Shown here: positions 15,123 to 24,668 of the stretch, one piece after another
Numbering within the stretch: the stretch's first letter is position 1
Layout: each line of letters opens with the position of its first letter
From: an uncultured Prevotellaceae bacterium
GTDB lineage: Bacteria > Bacteroidota > Bacteroidia > Bacteroidales > Bacteroidaceae
Direction of reading: 5' to 3'
NCBI GenBank assembly: GCA_949295905.1
Contig: CASFNA010000006.1
Coordinates: 62,001 to 126,000, forward strand
Length of the DNA stretch: 64,000 nucleotides
The notes under the pieces: model-generated
Databases searched by the model: none
The model's input: only the letters and a program-made list of their open reading frames with translations
What the model was told of the DNA's origin: nothing
Translations under genes and position numbers: made by a program

Positions 15123-16457
15123 TTACATCTTTCTCATTCCCTTCATCGCGCCCATCATCTGGCTCATCTTCGACCCTGTTACCATCTTCATCATCTTGCG
15201 GGTCTGGTCGAACTGTTTGAGCAGACGGTTGACGTCCTGTAAGTTGGTGCCCGAACCTTTGGCAATGCGAGTCTTGCGGCTCGTATTAAGGATTTCGGGG
15301 TTGGTGCGTTCCTTGGGCGTCATGCTCAATATGATGGCTTCGATGCCTTTGAACGCATTGTCGTCTATGTCGATGTCCTTGATGGCTTTGCCCACGCCGG
15401 GTATCATCGAGGCCAAATCCTTGATGTTGCCCATCTTCTTTATTTGCTGGATTTGGTTGAGGAAGTCGTTGAAGTCGAACTTGTTTTTCTGTATCTTCTT
15501 TTGAAGGCGGCGCGCCTCTTCCTCGTCAAACTGCTCCTGCGCGCGCTCTACGAGGCTCACGATGTCGCCCATTCCGAGTATTCGGTCGGCCATACGCGAG
15601 GGGTGGAATGCGTCGATGGCCTCCATCTTCTCGCCCGTACCGATGAATTTGATAGGCTTCGTCACCACGGTGCGTATGCTTATGGCCGCACCGCCGCGTG
15701 TGTCGCCGTCGAGCTTGGTCAGCACAACGCCGTCGAAGTCGAGCCTGTCGTTGAACTCCTTGGCCGTGTTCACCGCGTCCTGACCCGTCATCGAGTCAAC
15801 TACGAACAGCGTCTCGTCGGGGTTGACCGAGTTCTTGAGCGTCTCGATTTCGTTCATCATCTCCTCGTCTACGGCCAGTCGGCCCGCCGTGTCGATGATT
15901 ACCACGTCGTTGCCCTTGGCTTTTGCTTCTTTTATGGCGTGCTGGGCTATGGCTACAACGTCCTTGCTTTCAGGTTCGGAGTATACGGGTATGCCTATCT
16001 GCGAGGCTACGACCTTCAGCTGTTCGATGGCCGCGGGGCGGTAAACGTCGCACGCCACGAGCAGCGGGTTCTTCCTTTGCTTGGTCTTGAGCATGTTGGC
16101 CAGCTTGCCGCTGAATGTGGTCTTACCAGAGCCTTGCAAGCCGGACATGAGTATGATGGCCGGCTTACCGTCGAGCTTCAGCCCCACGCTTTCGCCTCCC
16201 ATCAGTGCGGCCAGCTCGTCGTGTACGAGCTTCACCATCATCTGTCCCGGCTTCACAGCCGTGAGCACGTTCATTCCGAGGGCCTTCTGCTTCACCGTGT
16301 CGGTAAACGTTTTCGCCACCTTATAGTTTACATCGGCATCGAGCAGAGCGCGCCTTACGTCCTTCAAGGTCTCGGCAACGTTTATTTCGGTGATTTTTCC
16401 CTCACCTTTGAGTATCTTAAAAGAGCGTTCAAGCCTTTCGCTAAGATTTTCAAACAT
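15123..16457 (-). CDS. ffh: Signal recognition particle protein Ffh
   Basis: A 444-residue GTPase that binds SRP RNA and signal sequences of nascent membrane proteins. Domains: N domain (1-90), G domain with P-loop GLQGSGKT (106-113), DTAGRLAVDEEMM and TKLDGDTRGGA, then the methionine-rich M domain ending MMGAMKGMRKM. The ATG at 16457 gives the standard MFENLSERLE start; an upstream in-frame ATG is outside the family. A TATATTTG element at 16544-16551 may be its promoter, but no TTTG is found at the right spacing. First gene of the minus-strand run that continues into folD. Confidence 0.96.
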   Translation of the reverse strand: MFENLSERLERSFKILKGEGKITEINVAETLKDVRRALLDADVNYKVAKTFTDTVKQKALGMNVLTAVKPGQMMVKLVHDELAALMGGESVGLKLDGKPAIILMSGLQGSGKTTFSGKLANMLKTKQRKNPLLVACDVYRPAAIEQLKVVASQIGIPVYSEPESKDVVAIAQHAIKEAKAKGNDVVIIDTAGRLAVDEEMMNEIETLKNSVNPDETLFVVDSMTGQDAVNTAKEFNDRLDFDGVVLTKLDGDTRGGAAISIRTVVTKPIKFIGTGEKMEAIDAFHPSRMADRILGMGDIVSLVERAQEQFDEEEARRLQKKIQKNKFDFNDFLNQIQQIKKMGNIKDLASMIPGVGKAIKDIDIDDNAFKGIEAIILSMTPKERTNPEILNTSRKTRIAKGSGTNLQDVNRLLKQFDQTRKMMKMVTGSKMSQMMGAMKGMRKM

Positions 16458-16858
16458 ATATAATATAGGTATATTAAACAAAATGTAAGCAGAACGTCGG
16501 CAAATCGACATTTACTCGTCTTAATCCTGCCTTATTATCCCTGCAAATATAATGATTAAATGACAAAAAAGGAAATAACACTATCCGTATTTAAAATATT
16601 TTAAAACTGTAGCCTTGAAAAATGCACACATAGGCGCAGTGTGCGCATTTTTGATGTTGTTGTGGCATCCGATGTGATGTACAGGTTGAAGTGCAGCCTG
16701 TTTTTATGGCTTGTTAACAAACGCACGGTCTGTAATGTTAACGGTTGGATTTTGAGACGGCCGCCGCTGTGCATAATTTCGAATGTTGATTGAAATGCGT
16801 CGAATTGGAACGTCTTGTAAGTGTCTGCTGGCCAGTGTCTTACAGTGGGCGGTCGTTT

Positions 16859-16970
16859 CAAATGCCGCGAAATGCCGTGAAAAATGCGGCTTTTGGGTGT
16901 GCAAAAGGCCGTGTTTTGACTTGCCGAAGGCCGTCTTTGAGGTTGCCGAAGGCCATCTTTTGTATCGTTG
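16859..16970. repeat. GC-core 22-base module array, locus E (degenerate)
   Basis: Four or five modules in direct orientation (GCAAAAGGCCGTGTTTTG, CCGAAGGCCGTCTTTG, CCGAAGGCCATCTTTTG) at 20-22 base spacing. It is more diverged than other copies and forms no strong hairpin. Confidence 0.65.
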
Positions 16971-17020
16971 CGGATTGTTTACGATGTGAATGCAGGCTGT
17001 ATTTGCCATGACTGGCGGCC

Positions 17021-17051
17021 GTTAACGGCGTTGTGTGTTAACGCCGTTAAC
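17021..17051. promoter_or_regulatory. Palindrome upstream of pepP
   Basis: GTTAACGGCGTT (17021-17032) and AACGCCGTTAAC (17040-17051) are a perfect 12-bp inverted repeat with a 7-base gap. It could be an operator or a small hairpin; it lies about 250 bases before pepP and function is unknown. Confidence 0.4.
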
Positions 17052-17236
17052 ATATTGTTTCTATTTCATCGGGTGGGGAAGTGTTAACTGCCGGAATCAT
17101 GCCTGTTAACAAAGCATAACGGGCATGGTGTTTGCTCCGCCCATGTCAGACCGGATGGCGGTGTGCATTGCAGTGCGTGGCGGTGCGGTTTTTCTGTCAA
17201 TCTGTAAAGAATACATGTAAAAAAACAGTGAAAATA

Positions 17237-17268
17237 TTGTTGAGTCAATTGAAAATTGCCTATCTTTG
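17237..17268 (+). promoter_or_regulatory. Predicted promoter of pepP
   Basis: TTG (17237-17239), 21 bases, TATCTTTG (17261-17268), about 30 bases before the ATG at 17301. Confidence 0.55.
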
Positions 17269-17300
17269 CAGACAAAACAACCTTATATCAAATTGTAACT

Positions 17301-18710
17301 ATGTTCAGTAAAGATACTTACACACGCCGCCGCGCCGAGCTGAAGAGGCTCGTAGGGGGCGGCGTCATTCTGCTGTTCGGCAACAACGACTCGCCGGCCA
17401 ACTATCCTGCCAACGCCTATTCGCCGTTCAGGCAGGACTCGTCGTTCCTGTATTACTTCGGGCTTAACCGCGACGGACTGGTAGGCGTAATCGACGTTGA
17501 CGCCGACGAGGAGACGCTCGTGGGCGACGACATCGACATTGACGACATCGTGTGGTTCGGTTCGGTGGACAGCGTGGCCAGCATGGCCGCTTCCACGGGC
17601 GTGGCACATACCGCCCCGATGCGCCATTTGCAGGCAATATGCAACGAGGCGTTGCGCCTGCACAGGCCCGTCCACTTCCTGCCGCCTTACAGGTATGATA
17701 CGAAATTGCAGCTTTTTGACCTGCTCGGCATACATCCCAACCAGCAGGCGGAGTCGGCATCGATGCCGCTCATCCGCGCGGTGGTGAAAATGCGCTCGAC
17801 AAAGGAGCCGCAGGAGATAGCCGAGATTGATGCCGCCTGCGCCATAGGTTACAGGATGCACACCACGGCAATGCGCCTTACCCGCCCCGGACTGACCGAG
17901 AAGTACGTCGGCGGACAGGTGGACGGCACGGCCAACTCTTACGGTACGAAGGTGAGCTTCGCCACCATATTCACCCAGCACGGTGAAATCATGCACGGCT
18001 GCCCGTCGTGGGACGAGCTTGAGAGCGGCCGGCTCGTGCTGTGCGACGCCGGCGCGGAGAACCGCAACGGCTACTGCTCTGACCATACGCGCACGTATCC
18101 CGTTGACGGAAAGTTCACGCAGAAGCAGCTCGATATTTACTCCATCGTCGAAGCCTGCCACGACTATGCGCTCGAAGTGGCGCGTCCCGGCGTAAGGTGG
18201 ATGGACGTACACCTGGCCGTGTGCCGCCTGATGGCCTCCAGGCTGAAGGAGCTCGGCCTGATGAAGGGCGACGTTGACGAGGCCGTGGCCGCCGGAGCGC
18301 ACGCCCTCTTCTTGCCCCACGGACTGGGACACATGATGGGCATGGACGTGCACGACATGGAAGGCCTGGGCCAGGTCAACGTAGGTTACGACGAGGAGAC
18401 ACGCCCCTCCACGCAGTTCGGCACCAACGCGCTGCGCATGGGACGCCGCCTTGAGGAAGGATTTGTAGTCACCGACGAGCCGGGAATATACTTCATACCA
18501 GCCCTGATTGACGAATGGAAGGCCAAGGGGCTGCACATCGGCTTCATCAACTACGCCGCGCTCGACGCTTACCGCGACTTCGGCGGCATACGCATAGAAG
18601 ACGACGTGCTCATAACGGCCACGGGCTGCCGCTTCCTCGGCGAGGAGCGCATACCCTACCATCCGAAGGATGTCGAGGAGTTTATGGCAAACAATAATTC
18701 AAACCAATAA
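17301..18710 (+). CDS. pepP: Xaa-Pro aminopeptidase (M24B family)
   Basis: A 469-residue metallopeptidase that removes an N-terminal residue next to proline. Seen: N-terminal aminopeptidase-P domain (RRAELKRLVGGGVILLFGNN), then the pita-bread catalytic domain with metal ligands in CDAGAENRNGYCSDHTRTYP, LPHGLGHMMGMDVHD, DEPGIYF and GGIRIEDD. No signal peptide, so probably cytoplasmic. The ATG at 17301 is chosen over one 15 codons upstream, which would overlap the promoter. The peptidase gene pepC follows by 12 bases, so both are likely one transcript for peptide use. Confidence 0.94.
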   Translation: MFSKDTYTRRRAELKRLVGGGVILLFGNNDSPANYPANAYSPFRQDSSFLYYFGLNRDGLVGVIDVDADEETLVGDDIDIDDIVWFGSVDSVASMAASTGVAHTAPMRHLQAICNEALRLHRPVHFLPPYRYDTKLQLFDLLGIHPNQQAESASMPLIRAVVKMRSTKEPQEIAEIDAACAIGYRMHTTAMRLTRPGLTEKYVGGQVDGTANSYGTKVSFATIFTQHGEIMHGCPSWDELESGRLVLCDAGAENRNGYCSDHTRTYPVDGKFTQKQLDIYSIVEACHDYALEVARPGVRWMDVHLAVCRLMASRLKELGLMKGDVDEAVAAGAHALFLPHGLGHMMGMDVHDMEGLGQVNVGYDEETRPSTQFGTNALRMGRRLEEGFVVTDEPGIYFIPALIDEWKAKGLHIGFINYAALDAYRDFGGIRIEDDVLITATGCRFLGEERIPYHPKDVEEFMANNNSNQ

Positions 18711-18722
18711 AAAAGAGACAAG

Positions 18723-19922
18723 ATGAAAAAGTTACTTACAATGTGCCTCTTGGCCTGCTTCGTTGCCGGAGCTTATGCGCAAGACAAGAAAGAGGCGAAG
18801 AAGAACGTTCCTGTGTTCACTACTGTGAAGGAGAACCCCATCACAAGCATCAAGGACCAGAACCGCAGCGGTACATGCTGGGCTTACTCTACGCTCAGTT
18901 TCCTTGAGAGTGAAATCCTGAAAGCAACAGGCAAGACCTACAACCTGTGCGAGATGTTCATCGCAAACAAGGACTACATGGACCGTGCCATCGTGAAGGT
19001 GAGGATGCACGGCGACAGCCAGTTCTCACAGGGCGGCAGCTTCGAGGACGTGGTAACCATCATGCAGAACTACGGCATCTGCCCCGAGGAGGCCATGCCG
19101 GCTCCCGGTACGCTTACGGGCGACTCTCTCGCAAACTTCGGCGAGTTCTTTGCCGTTATGGAACCGTATGTCGATGCCATCGCAAAGACCAAGGCCAGCA
19201 AGATTTCTAAGCAGTGGCGCGTAGGCCTTCAGGGCATTCTTGACGCATACCTCGGCAAGTGCCCCGAGAAGTTTGTGTACGAAGGAAAGGAATATACGCC
19301 GCAGACCTTTGCACAGAGCCTCGGCATCAACCTTGACGACTACGTGTCGATAACCAGCTACACGCACCATCCGTTCTATACGCAGTTCGCCCTTGAAATA
19401 CAGGACAACTGGCGTTGGGCGCTGTCATACAATGTTCCCATGGAGGAACTTATGGCAATAATCGACAATGCCGTAAACGAAGGCTACACCGTTGCGTGGG
19501 GTGGCGACGTTACAGAGGACGGCTTCACACGCACAGGTCTCGGCTTGGCTTACGACGTGAAGAAGGCGCGCAGCATGGCCGGCACCGATGCAGACCGCTG
19601 GTTCAACCTGTCTGCAACCGAAAAGCGCAGCAAGCTCGATTCGCTCGGCGTTGACGCTCCCGAGATAGTTCCTACCCAGCAGATGAGGCAGGACGCATTC
19701 GACAGCTGGGAGACTACAGACGACCACGGCATGCACCTTTACGGAATTGCCAAGGACAAGAACGGACGCGAATACTACATGGTGAAGAACTCTTGGGGCT
19801 ATCACGGCGACTACAAGGGCATCTGGTACATGTCTAAGAACTATGTGGCCTACAAGACGATGAACATCATGGTCAACAAGAACGCCATACCTAAGGATAT
19901 CCGCAAGAAGCTGGGCATCTGA
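18723..19922 (+). CDS. pepC: C1-family aminopeptidase (bleomycin hydrolase type), exported
   Basis: A 399-residue papain-fold peptidase. Signal peptide MKKLLTMCLLACFVAGAYAQ is followed by the catalytic triad: C52 in NRSGTCWAYS, H338 in DDHGMHLYG and N356 in MVKNSWG, the pattern of aminopeptidase C/bleomycin hydrolase. Bacterial PepC is usually cytoplasmic; Bacteroidetes often have exported forms like this one, expected in the periplasm. It follows pepP by 12 bases and is followed by a strong terminator. Confidence 0.92.
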   Translation: MKKLLTMCLLACFVAGAYAQDKKEAKKNVPVFTTVKENPITSIKDQNRSGTCWAYSTLSFLESEILKATGKTYNLCEMFIANKDYMDRAIVKVRMHGDSQFSQGGSFEDVVTIMQNYGICPEEAMPAPGTLTGDSLANFGEFFAVMEPYVDAIAKTKASKISKQWRVGLQGILDAYLGKCPEKFVYEGKEYTPQTFAQSLGINLDDYVSITSYTHHPFYTQFALEIQDNWRWALSYNVPMEELMAIIDNAVNEGYTVAWGGDVTEDGFTRTGLGLAYDVKKARSMAGTDADRWFNLSATEKRSKLDSLGVDAPEIVPTQQMRQDAFDSWETTDDHGMHLYGIAKDKNGREYYMVKNSWGYHGDYKGIWYMSKNYVAYKTMNIMVNKNAIPKDIRKKLGI

Positions 19923-19951
19923 TATCCGCCGTGTAATATATAATTAATGTA

Positions 19952-20008
19952 TTGAAGGCATACGCCTGTGGTTTTCGTTGATGTCAACCGTGGGGCGTAT
20001 GCCTTCAA
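19952..20008 (+). terminator. Terminator of pepP-pepC
   Basis: TTGAAGGCATACGCC (19952-19966) pairs with 19994-20008 (15 bp, 27-base loop), followed by CTCTTTTCTTTT on the plus strand. In the remaining gap to 20231 nothing else is clear, and no promoter of good spacing was found for recJ. Confidence 0.8.
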
Positions 20009-20231
20009 CTCTTTTCTTTTCAGGCTATCGGTAAGGTATGGCCTGAACCTATTTTGTGAACTTTTCCATTTGAAAACGCCGTTTTCTTGTTTTTTATTTG
20101 TAACTTTACACGCTCTTAACCACGATGCGGGTTGTGCCCGTATTGCTTGCTGACGGTTATGAGGCAGGCGCTCTGCGACGTTGACCAATTGTGCAGGCGC
20201 CGTACTGACGGAAAAATAAAAGAACAATATA

Positions 20232-21953
20232 ATGCATTTCAAATGGAATTACGAGGAACCGACATCAGAACAGACGCAGGCGGCTGAAGAACTGGGCGCT
20301 AAGGTGGGGATTAGCCCCATACTCGCCGGAATACTCATCCGGCGGGGCATTACGACGGAATCGGCCGCCAAACGCTTCTTCCGTCCGCAGCTGAACGACC
20401 TCATAAACCCATTCCTGATGAAGGATATGGACGTGGCTGTGGATAGGCTCAACGACGCGATGGGCCGCAAGGAGCGCATCATGGTGTACGGCGATTATGA
20501 TGTGGACGGGTGCACTGCCGTTGCGCTTGTCTACAAGTTTCTGCAACAATTCTATTCAAACATTGACTATTACATTCCCGACCGCTATGACGAAGGTTAC
20601 GGCGTAAGCTACAAAGGGATAGAATATGCAAGGCAGACAGGCGTGAAGCTCATCATAATCCTTGATTGTGGAATCAAGGCAATGGAAGAAGTTGCCTATG
20701 CCAAGAGCCTTGGCATCGACTTCATCATCTGCGACCACCATGTCCCTGACGACACTATGCCTGATGCGGTGGCTATCCTCAATCCCAAGCGTGAAGGCGA
20801 CCCGTATCCGTTCAAACACCTTTGCGGTTGCGGTGTGGGCTTCAAGTTCATGCAGGCGTTCGCCAAGAACAACGGCATCCCTTTCTCGCGGCTCATTCCT
20901 TTGCTTGATTTCTGCGCGGTAAGTATTGCCGCCGACATTGTGCCTGTTGTCGATGAGAACCGCATATTGGCTTATCACGGGCTCAAGCAGCTCAACCAGA
21001 ACCCCAGCATCGGGCTCAAAGCAATCATCGACATTTGCGGACTTAGCGGACGTACCTTGTCGATGAGCGACATCGTTTTCAAAATAGGGCCGCGCATAAA
21101 CGCGTCGGGCAGGATGGAGAACGGGCGCGAAAGCGTCGACTTGCTTGTTGAAAAGGATTTCAGCCATGCACTTGAGGCTGCGAAGCACATCAACGAATAC
21201 AACGAGCAGCGCAAGGACATAGACAAGCAGATGACCGATGAGGCCAACCAGATAATATCGAGGATTGAGAGCCAAAAGCGCCATTCAAGCATCGTGTTGT
21301 ATGACGAGAATTGGAAGAAGGGCGTCATCGGCATTGTGGCTTCACGCCTTACGGAAATATACTTCAGGCCAACCATCGTGCTGACACGCGACAACGACCT
21401 TGCCACCGGGTCGGCACGGAGCGTAACAGGGTTCGACGTTTATTCGGCCATCAAGAGCTGCCGTGACATGCTTGTCAACTTCGGAGGCCATACGTATGCC
21501 GCCGGACTGACGCTGAAATGGGAAGACGTACCTGAATTCAGGAGGCGATTCCAGGAGTACGTGGATAATCACATCCAGCCGGAACAGACTGAAGCGACGC
21601 TCAATATAGATGCGGTGATTGACTTTAAGGACATCACACGCAAGCTGCACGCCGACATAAGGAAGTTCGGACCGTTTGGTCCGATGAACCAGAAGCCGCT
21701 GTTCTGCACGACAGATGTTTATGATTTCGGTACGAGCAAGGTGGTAGGCAGGGAGCAGGAGCACATAAAGCTGGAGCTTGTTGACTCCAAGTCGAACAAC
21801 GTGATGAATGGCATCGCCTTCGGACAGAGCGGTTCCGCCCGTTATATAAAGTCCAAACGGAGCTTTGACATAGCATATACCATTGAGGACAACGTGTTCA
21901 AACACAACGGCATCCAGCTTCAGATAGAAGACATAAGACCGTCGGAGGAGTGA
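20232..21953 (+). CDS. recJ: Single-stranded-DNA-specific exonuclease RecJ
   Basis: A 573-residue DHH-family 5'-3' exonuclease for recombination and repair. Metal-site motifs: GDYDVDGCTA (D88, D90, D92), LDCGIKA (D145), CDHH (168-170), and the DHHA1 segment with VTGFDVYSAIKSC and FGGHTYAAGLTL. A C-terminal OB-like domain follows (KFGPFGPMNQKPLF). Length is standard. recQ lies 99 bases downstream on the same strand, separated by a palindromic repeat, so both repair genes may share a transcript. Confidence 0.95.
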   Translation: MHFKWNYEEPTSEQTQAAEELGAKVGISPILAGILIRRGITTESAAKRFFRPQLNDLINPFLMKDMDVAVDRLNDAMGRKERIMVYGDYDVDGCTAVALVYKFLQQFYSNIDYYIPDRYDEGYGVSYKGIEYARQTGVKLIIILDCGIKAMEEVAYAKSLGIDFIICDHHVPDDTMPDAVAILNPKREGDPYPFKHLCGCGVGFKFMQAFAKNNGIPFSRLIPLLDFCAVSIAADIVPVVDENRILAYHGLKQLNQNPSIGLKAIIDICGLSGRTLSMSDIVFKIGPRINASGRMENGRESVDLLVEKDFSHALEAAKHINEYNEQRKDIDKQMTDEANQIISRIESQKRHSSIVLYDENWKKGVIGIVASRLTEIYFRPTIVLTRDNDLATGSARSVTGFDVYSAIKSCRDMLVNFGGHTYAAGLTLKWEDVPEFRRRFQEYVDNHIQPEQTEATLNIDAVIDFKDITRKLHADIRKFGPFGPMNQKPLFCTTDVYDFGTSKVVGREQEHIKLELVDSKSNNVMNGIAFGQSGSARYIKSKRSFDIAYTIEDNVFKHNGIQLQIEDIRPSEE

Positions 21954-21954
21954 A

Positions 21955-22042
21955 AAATTAAAAGTGAAAAGTGAAAAATCCACATGCAAAACCATACTTG
22001 AAAGTGATGGATTTTTCACTTTTCACTTTTCACTTTTAATTT
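21955..22042. repeat. GTGAAAA-word palindrome between recJ and recQ
   Basis: Left arm 21955-21982 and right arm 22008-22042 are reverse complements built of GTGAAAA units ending in AATCCA; the right arm has one unit more. The same design (units plus AATCCA at the arm tip) occurs between gcvH and gcvT at 30844-30913. Confidence 0.85.
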
Positions 22043-22052
22043 ATTTACATGT

Positions 22053-23948
22053 ATGGACAAGTATCAACAGAAACTCCGTGAATATTGGGGATTTGACGAT
22101 TTCCGCGGCATCCAGCGCGAAATAATCGACAGCATCTGTTCCGGGCGCGATACGCTTGGCCTCATGCCTACGGGCGGAGGCAAGTCGCTGACGTTCCAAG
22201 TGCCGGCTTTGTCCATGCCGGGCGTGTGCCTTGTCATAACGCCTCTCATAGCTTTGATGAAAGACCAGGTGCAGCATCTGCGCCGGAAGGGTATCAAGGC
22301 GGCGGCGGTTTATTCGGGAATGATGCACGCCGACGTGATAACCACGCTTGAAAACGCCATCTTCGGGGGCGTGAAAATATTGTATGTATCGCCCGAAAGG
22401 CTGTCATCCGAGCTTTTCTTAAAGAAATTCAGCCACATGAAGGTGAGCTTTATCACCGTAGACGAGGCTCACTGCATCAGTCAATGGGGGTATGACTTCC
22501 GTCCGTCGTACCTTAAAATCAGCGATATACGCCGCATAAAGCCCGACATTCCGATACTTGCGCTTACGGCGACGGCCACACCGCGCGTGGTGGATGACAT
22601 CCAGGAGCAGCTTGGCTTCAAGCAGAAGAACGTCTACAGGATGAGCTTCGAGCGCAAGAACCTTGCCTATATTGTGCGTAAAACCAGCGACAAGGATAAC
22701 GACACCGTGCGCCTTCTTAACCGCGTTGACGGCTCGGCCATCGTTTATGCGCGGAGCAGGAAGCGCACGAAGGAAGTAGCCAAGATGCTCAATGACAACG
22801 GCATAAGCGCCACTTTCTACAATGCCGGACTTGAAGATGCCGTAAGGGACGAGCGGCAGAAGCTGTGGCAGGCCGACAAAGTGAGGGTTATGGTGGCTAC
22901 AAACGCCTTTGGCATGGGCATTGACAAGCCTGACGTGAGGCTCGTAGTGCATGTAGACAGTCCAGACTCCATCGAGGCTTACTTTCAGGAGGCAGGCCGT
23001 GCCGGGCGCGACGGCGGCCGTTCATACGCCGTTTTGCTGTATGACGGCAACGACGGGGCTAAGCTTAAGCGGAGGATAAGCGACACTTTCCCCGAAAAAG
23101 ACTTCATACGCACGGTGTATGAGCACCTTGCTTACTTCTACCAAATCGGTATGGGCAGCGGCGGCGGATGCCGTTTCGAGTTCAATATAGACAAGTTCTG
23201 CATGTATTTCAAGCATTTCCCGGTACAGGTAAATTCGGCCTTGGCAATACTGTCGAGAGCCGGTTACATAGAGTATGAGGACGAGCGCGACAACAGGGCG
23301 CAGCTAAGGATGCTGCTGGGGCGTGAAGATTTGTACCGGCTTGACAGTCTTACGGAGAATGAGAGCGGCGTTGTTACGGCTTTGCTGAGGAACTACGGCG
23401 GCCTATTCACCGACTATTGCTATATCGACGAGAGCCTTATTGCCATGCAGACGGGCTTGGAGCGCGAGGCGGTTTACGCCATATTGAAGGACTTGAGCGA
23501 ACGGCGCATCCTGCATTTCATACCCCGTAAGAAAATCCCTCACATACGTTACACCCAGCGTAGGGAAGAGATGGAGCGGCTGGTCTTTCCCCATGAGGTG
23601 TACGACGACCGCAAGGCGGAGTATGAGGAGCGCATCAACGCGATGATAGCATACGCCGAGAACGACGACATCTGCCGCAGCCGCCAGCTTCTGCGGTACT
23701 TCGGCGAAGAGAGGTCTACGGATTGCGGCCAATGCGACGTGTGCCGTGCGCATTGCGGAAAGGCTACCAGCAAGGACGCGCTCGCCGCCGCGCAGCAGGA
23801 AATATTGAACCTATTGGCCGACGGCAAGCCGCACGGCGTGGCCGAACTTACCCGATGCAAGGCCGACAAGGACGTGTGCAAGGAGGCCGTGGAGTACCTT
23901 ATGGCGGAAGAGAAGATACGTTGCCGTGACGGGATGCTGTATCTTTGA
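22053..23948 (+). CDS. recQ: ATP-dependent DNA helicase RecQ
   Basis: A 631-residue 3'-5' DNA helicase for recombination and replication-fork repair. Seen: Walker A PTGGGKS with K44, DEAH box (137-140), ISQWGYDFRPSYLKI, motif VI EAGRAGRDGG, the RecQ-Ct zinc cysteines in CRSRQLLRYFGE and DCGQCDVCRAHC, and a short C-terminal winged-helix/accessory part. The HRDC domain seems reduced. It follows recJ and ends at a strong bidirectional terminator shared with the DUF805 gene. Confidence 0.95.
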   Translation: MDKYQQKLREYWGFDDFRGIQREIIDSICSGRDTLGLMPTGGGKSLTFQVPALSMPGVCLVITPLIALMKDQVQHLRRKGIKAAAVYSGMMHADVITTLENAIFGGVKILYVSPERLSSELFLKKFSHMKVSFITVDEAHCISQWGYDFRPSYLKISDIRRIKPDIPILALTATATPRVVDDIQEQLGFKQKNVYRMSFERKNLAYIVRKTSDKDNDTVRLLNRVDGSAIVYARSRKRTKEVAKMLNDNGISATFYNAGLEDAVRDERQKLWQADKVRVMVATNAFGMGIDKPDVRLVVHVDSPDSIEAYFQEAGRAGRDGGRSYAVLLYDGNDGAKLKRRISDTFPEKDFIRTVYEHLAYFYQIGMGSGGGCRFEFNIDKFCMYFKHFPVQVNSALAILSRAGYIEYEDERDNRAQLRMLLGREDLYRLDSLTENESGVVTALLRNYGGLFTDYCYIDESLIAMQTGLEREAVYAILKDLSERRILHFIPRKKIPHIRYTQRREEMERLVFPHEVYDDRKAEYEERINAMIAYAENDDICRSRQLLRYFGEERSTDCGQCDVCRAHCGKATSKDALAAAQQEILNLLADGKPHGVAELTRCKADKDVCKEAVEYLMAEEKIRCRDGMLYL

Positions 23949-23971
23949 CGGTCTGTATTGATACCGATAAA

Positions 23972-24018
23972 AACGCAAAAGTCCGCATTTCACACGGTGA
24001 AATGCGGACTTTTGCGTT
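23972..24018. terminator. Bidirectional terminator between recQ and the DUF805 gene
   Basis: Perfect 21-bp stem, 23972-23992 with 23998-24018, 5-base loop. The core AAAGTCCGCATTTCA is like the GC-core module family, so this may be a related element. Confidence 0.85.
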
Positions 24019-24043
24019 ATGTAAGCCGGTAGGGCAGGGCGCA

Positions 24044-24589
24044 TTATGCCTGCTCGCCGGTTACTTTCTCTATGTATTCGTCAGTCGGGATGTACTTCGG
24101 CGACGGGCCGTATTTGTTTGTTTCAGGCTTGCCGTCACGTACGCAGAATACGAAGATGCAGATGTTCACTATGAGCGAAGCCAGTCCGGCCAATGCGAAA
24201 ATAGGACTGCTTAGCACTTTTGTTGCTTCTTCTATGTCAGGGTTTACCGACGACATAATTTCATAATATCCGCTTCCTGCAATATAGATGTTGGCGAACA
24301 CACCTATCAGTATGGCCGCCGTCACCCACCATCCGCTGTGTCCGCGGTCGTGCAGGCGGCGCACGGTGACGGCCCATAACGAAAGTTGAAGCAAGAGGCT
24401 GATAATAGTCAAGATTAACGGGAAGCCGGTTAGTGCCAGTCCGGCAATGATTGCCACGACGGCATACGCCACCCAATACCACCACAGCTCGCTGCGGCGT
24501 GCGCGTCCTTTGAAGTTTGTCAGGTTGGCAAGCACTGTTTTTACCGACTCGCCGAAGCCCATTGAGGGCAGTTTCTTTATTCCTTCCAT
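24044..24589 (-). CDS. DUF805 membrane protein
   Basis: A 181-residue inner-membrane protein. DUF805 features: FKGRARRSELWWYWVAYAVV near residues 20-45, then hydrophobic helices and VRRLHDRGHSGWWVTAAIL in the middle, the family signature. About four membrane segments and a charged C terminus ending with KVTGEQA. Function of the family is unknown. It is followed by a strong terminator; upstream lies an A/T-rich word repeat (24600-24665) and trmD, which may be cotranscribed. Confidence 0.88.
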   Translation of the reverse strand: MEGIKKLPSMGFGESVKTVLANLTNFKGRARRSELWWYWVAYAVVAIIAGLALTGFPLILTIISLLLQLSLWAVTVRRLHDRGHSGWWVTAAILIGVFANIYIAGSGYYEIMSSVNPDIEEATKVLSSPIFALAGLASLIVNICIFVFCVRDGKPETNKYGPSPKYIPTDEYIEKVTGEQA

Positions 24590-24668
24590 GATACAATGTG
24601 TTTTTATTGGTTAATGTTGTTCTTTATTTTTGCTTTTTCACCATTTTTTCTTTTCACCTTTTCACCTC

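Larger units (their letters stand above)
16458..17300. other. Gene-poor divergent region between ffh and pepP
   Basis: No convincing reading frame. It contains a weak promoter element for ffh (16544-16551), a degenerate module array (locus E, 16859-16970), a short palindrome (17021-17051) and the pepP promoter (17237-17268). Nothing else is recognised. Confidence 0.6.

Noticed and set aside
15444..16463. 339-codon plus-strand frame opposite ffh
   Set aside because: Complete overlap with an unmistakable Ffh; the antisense translation shows no domain.
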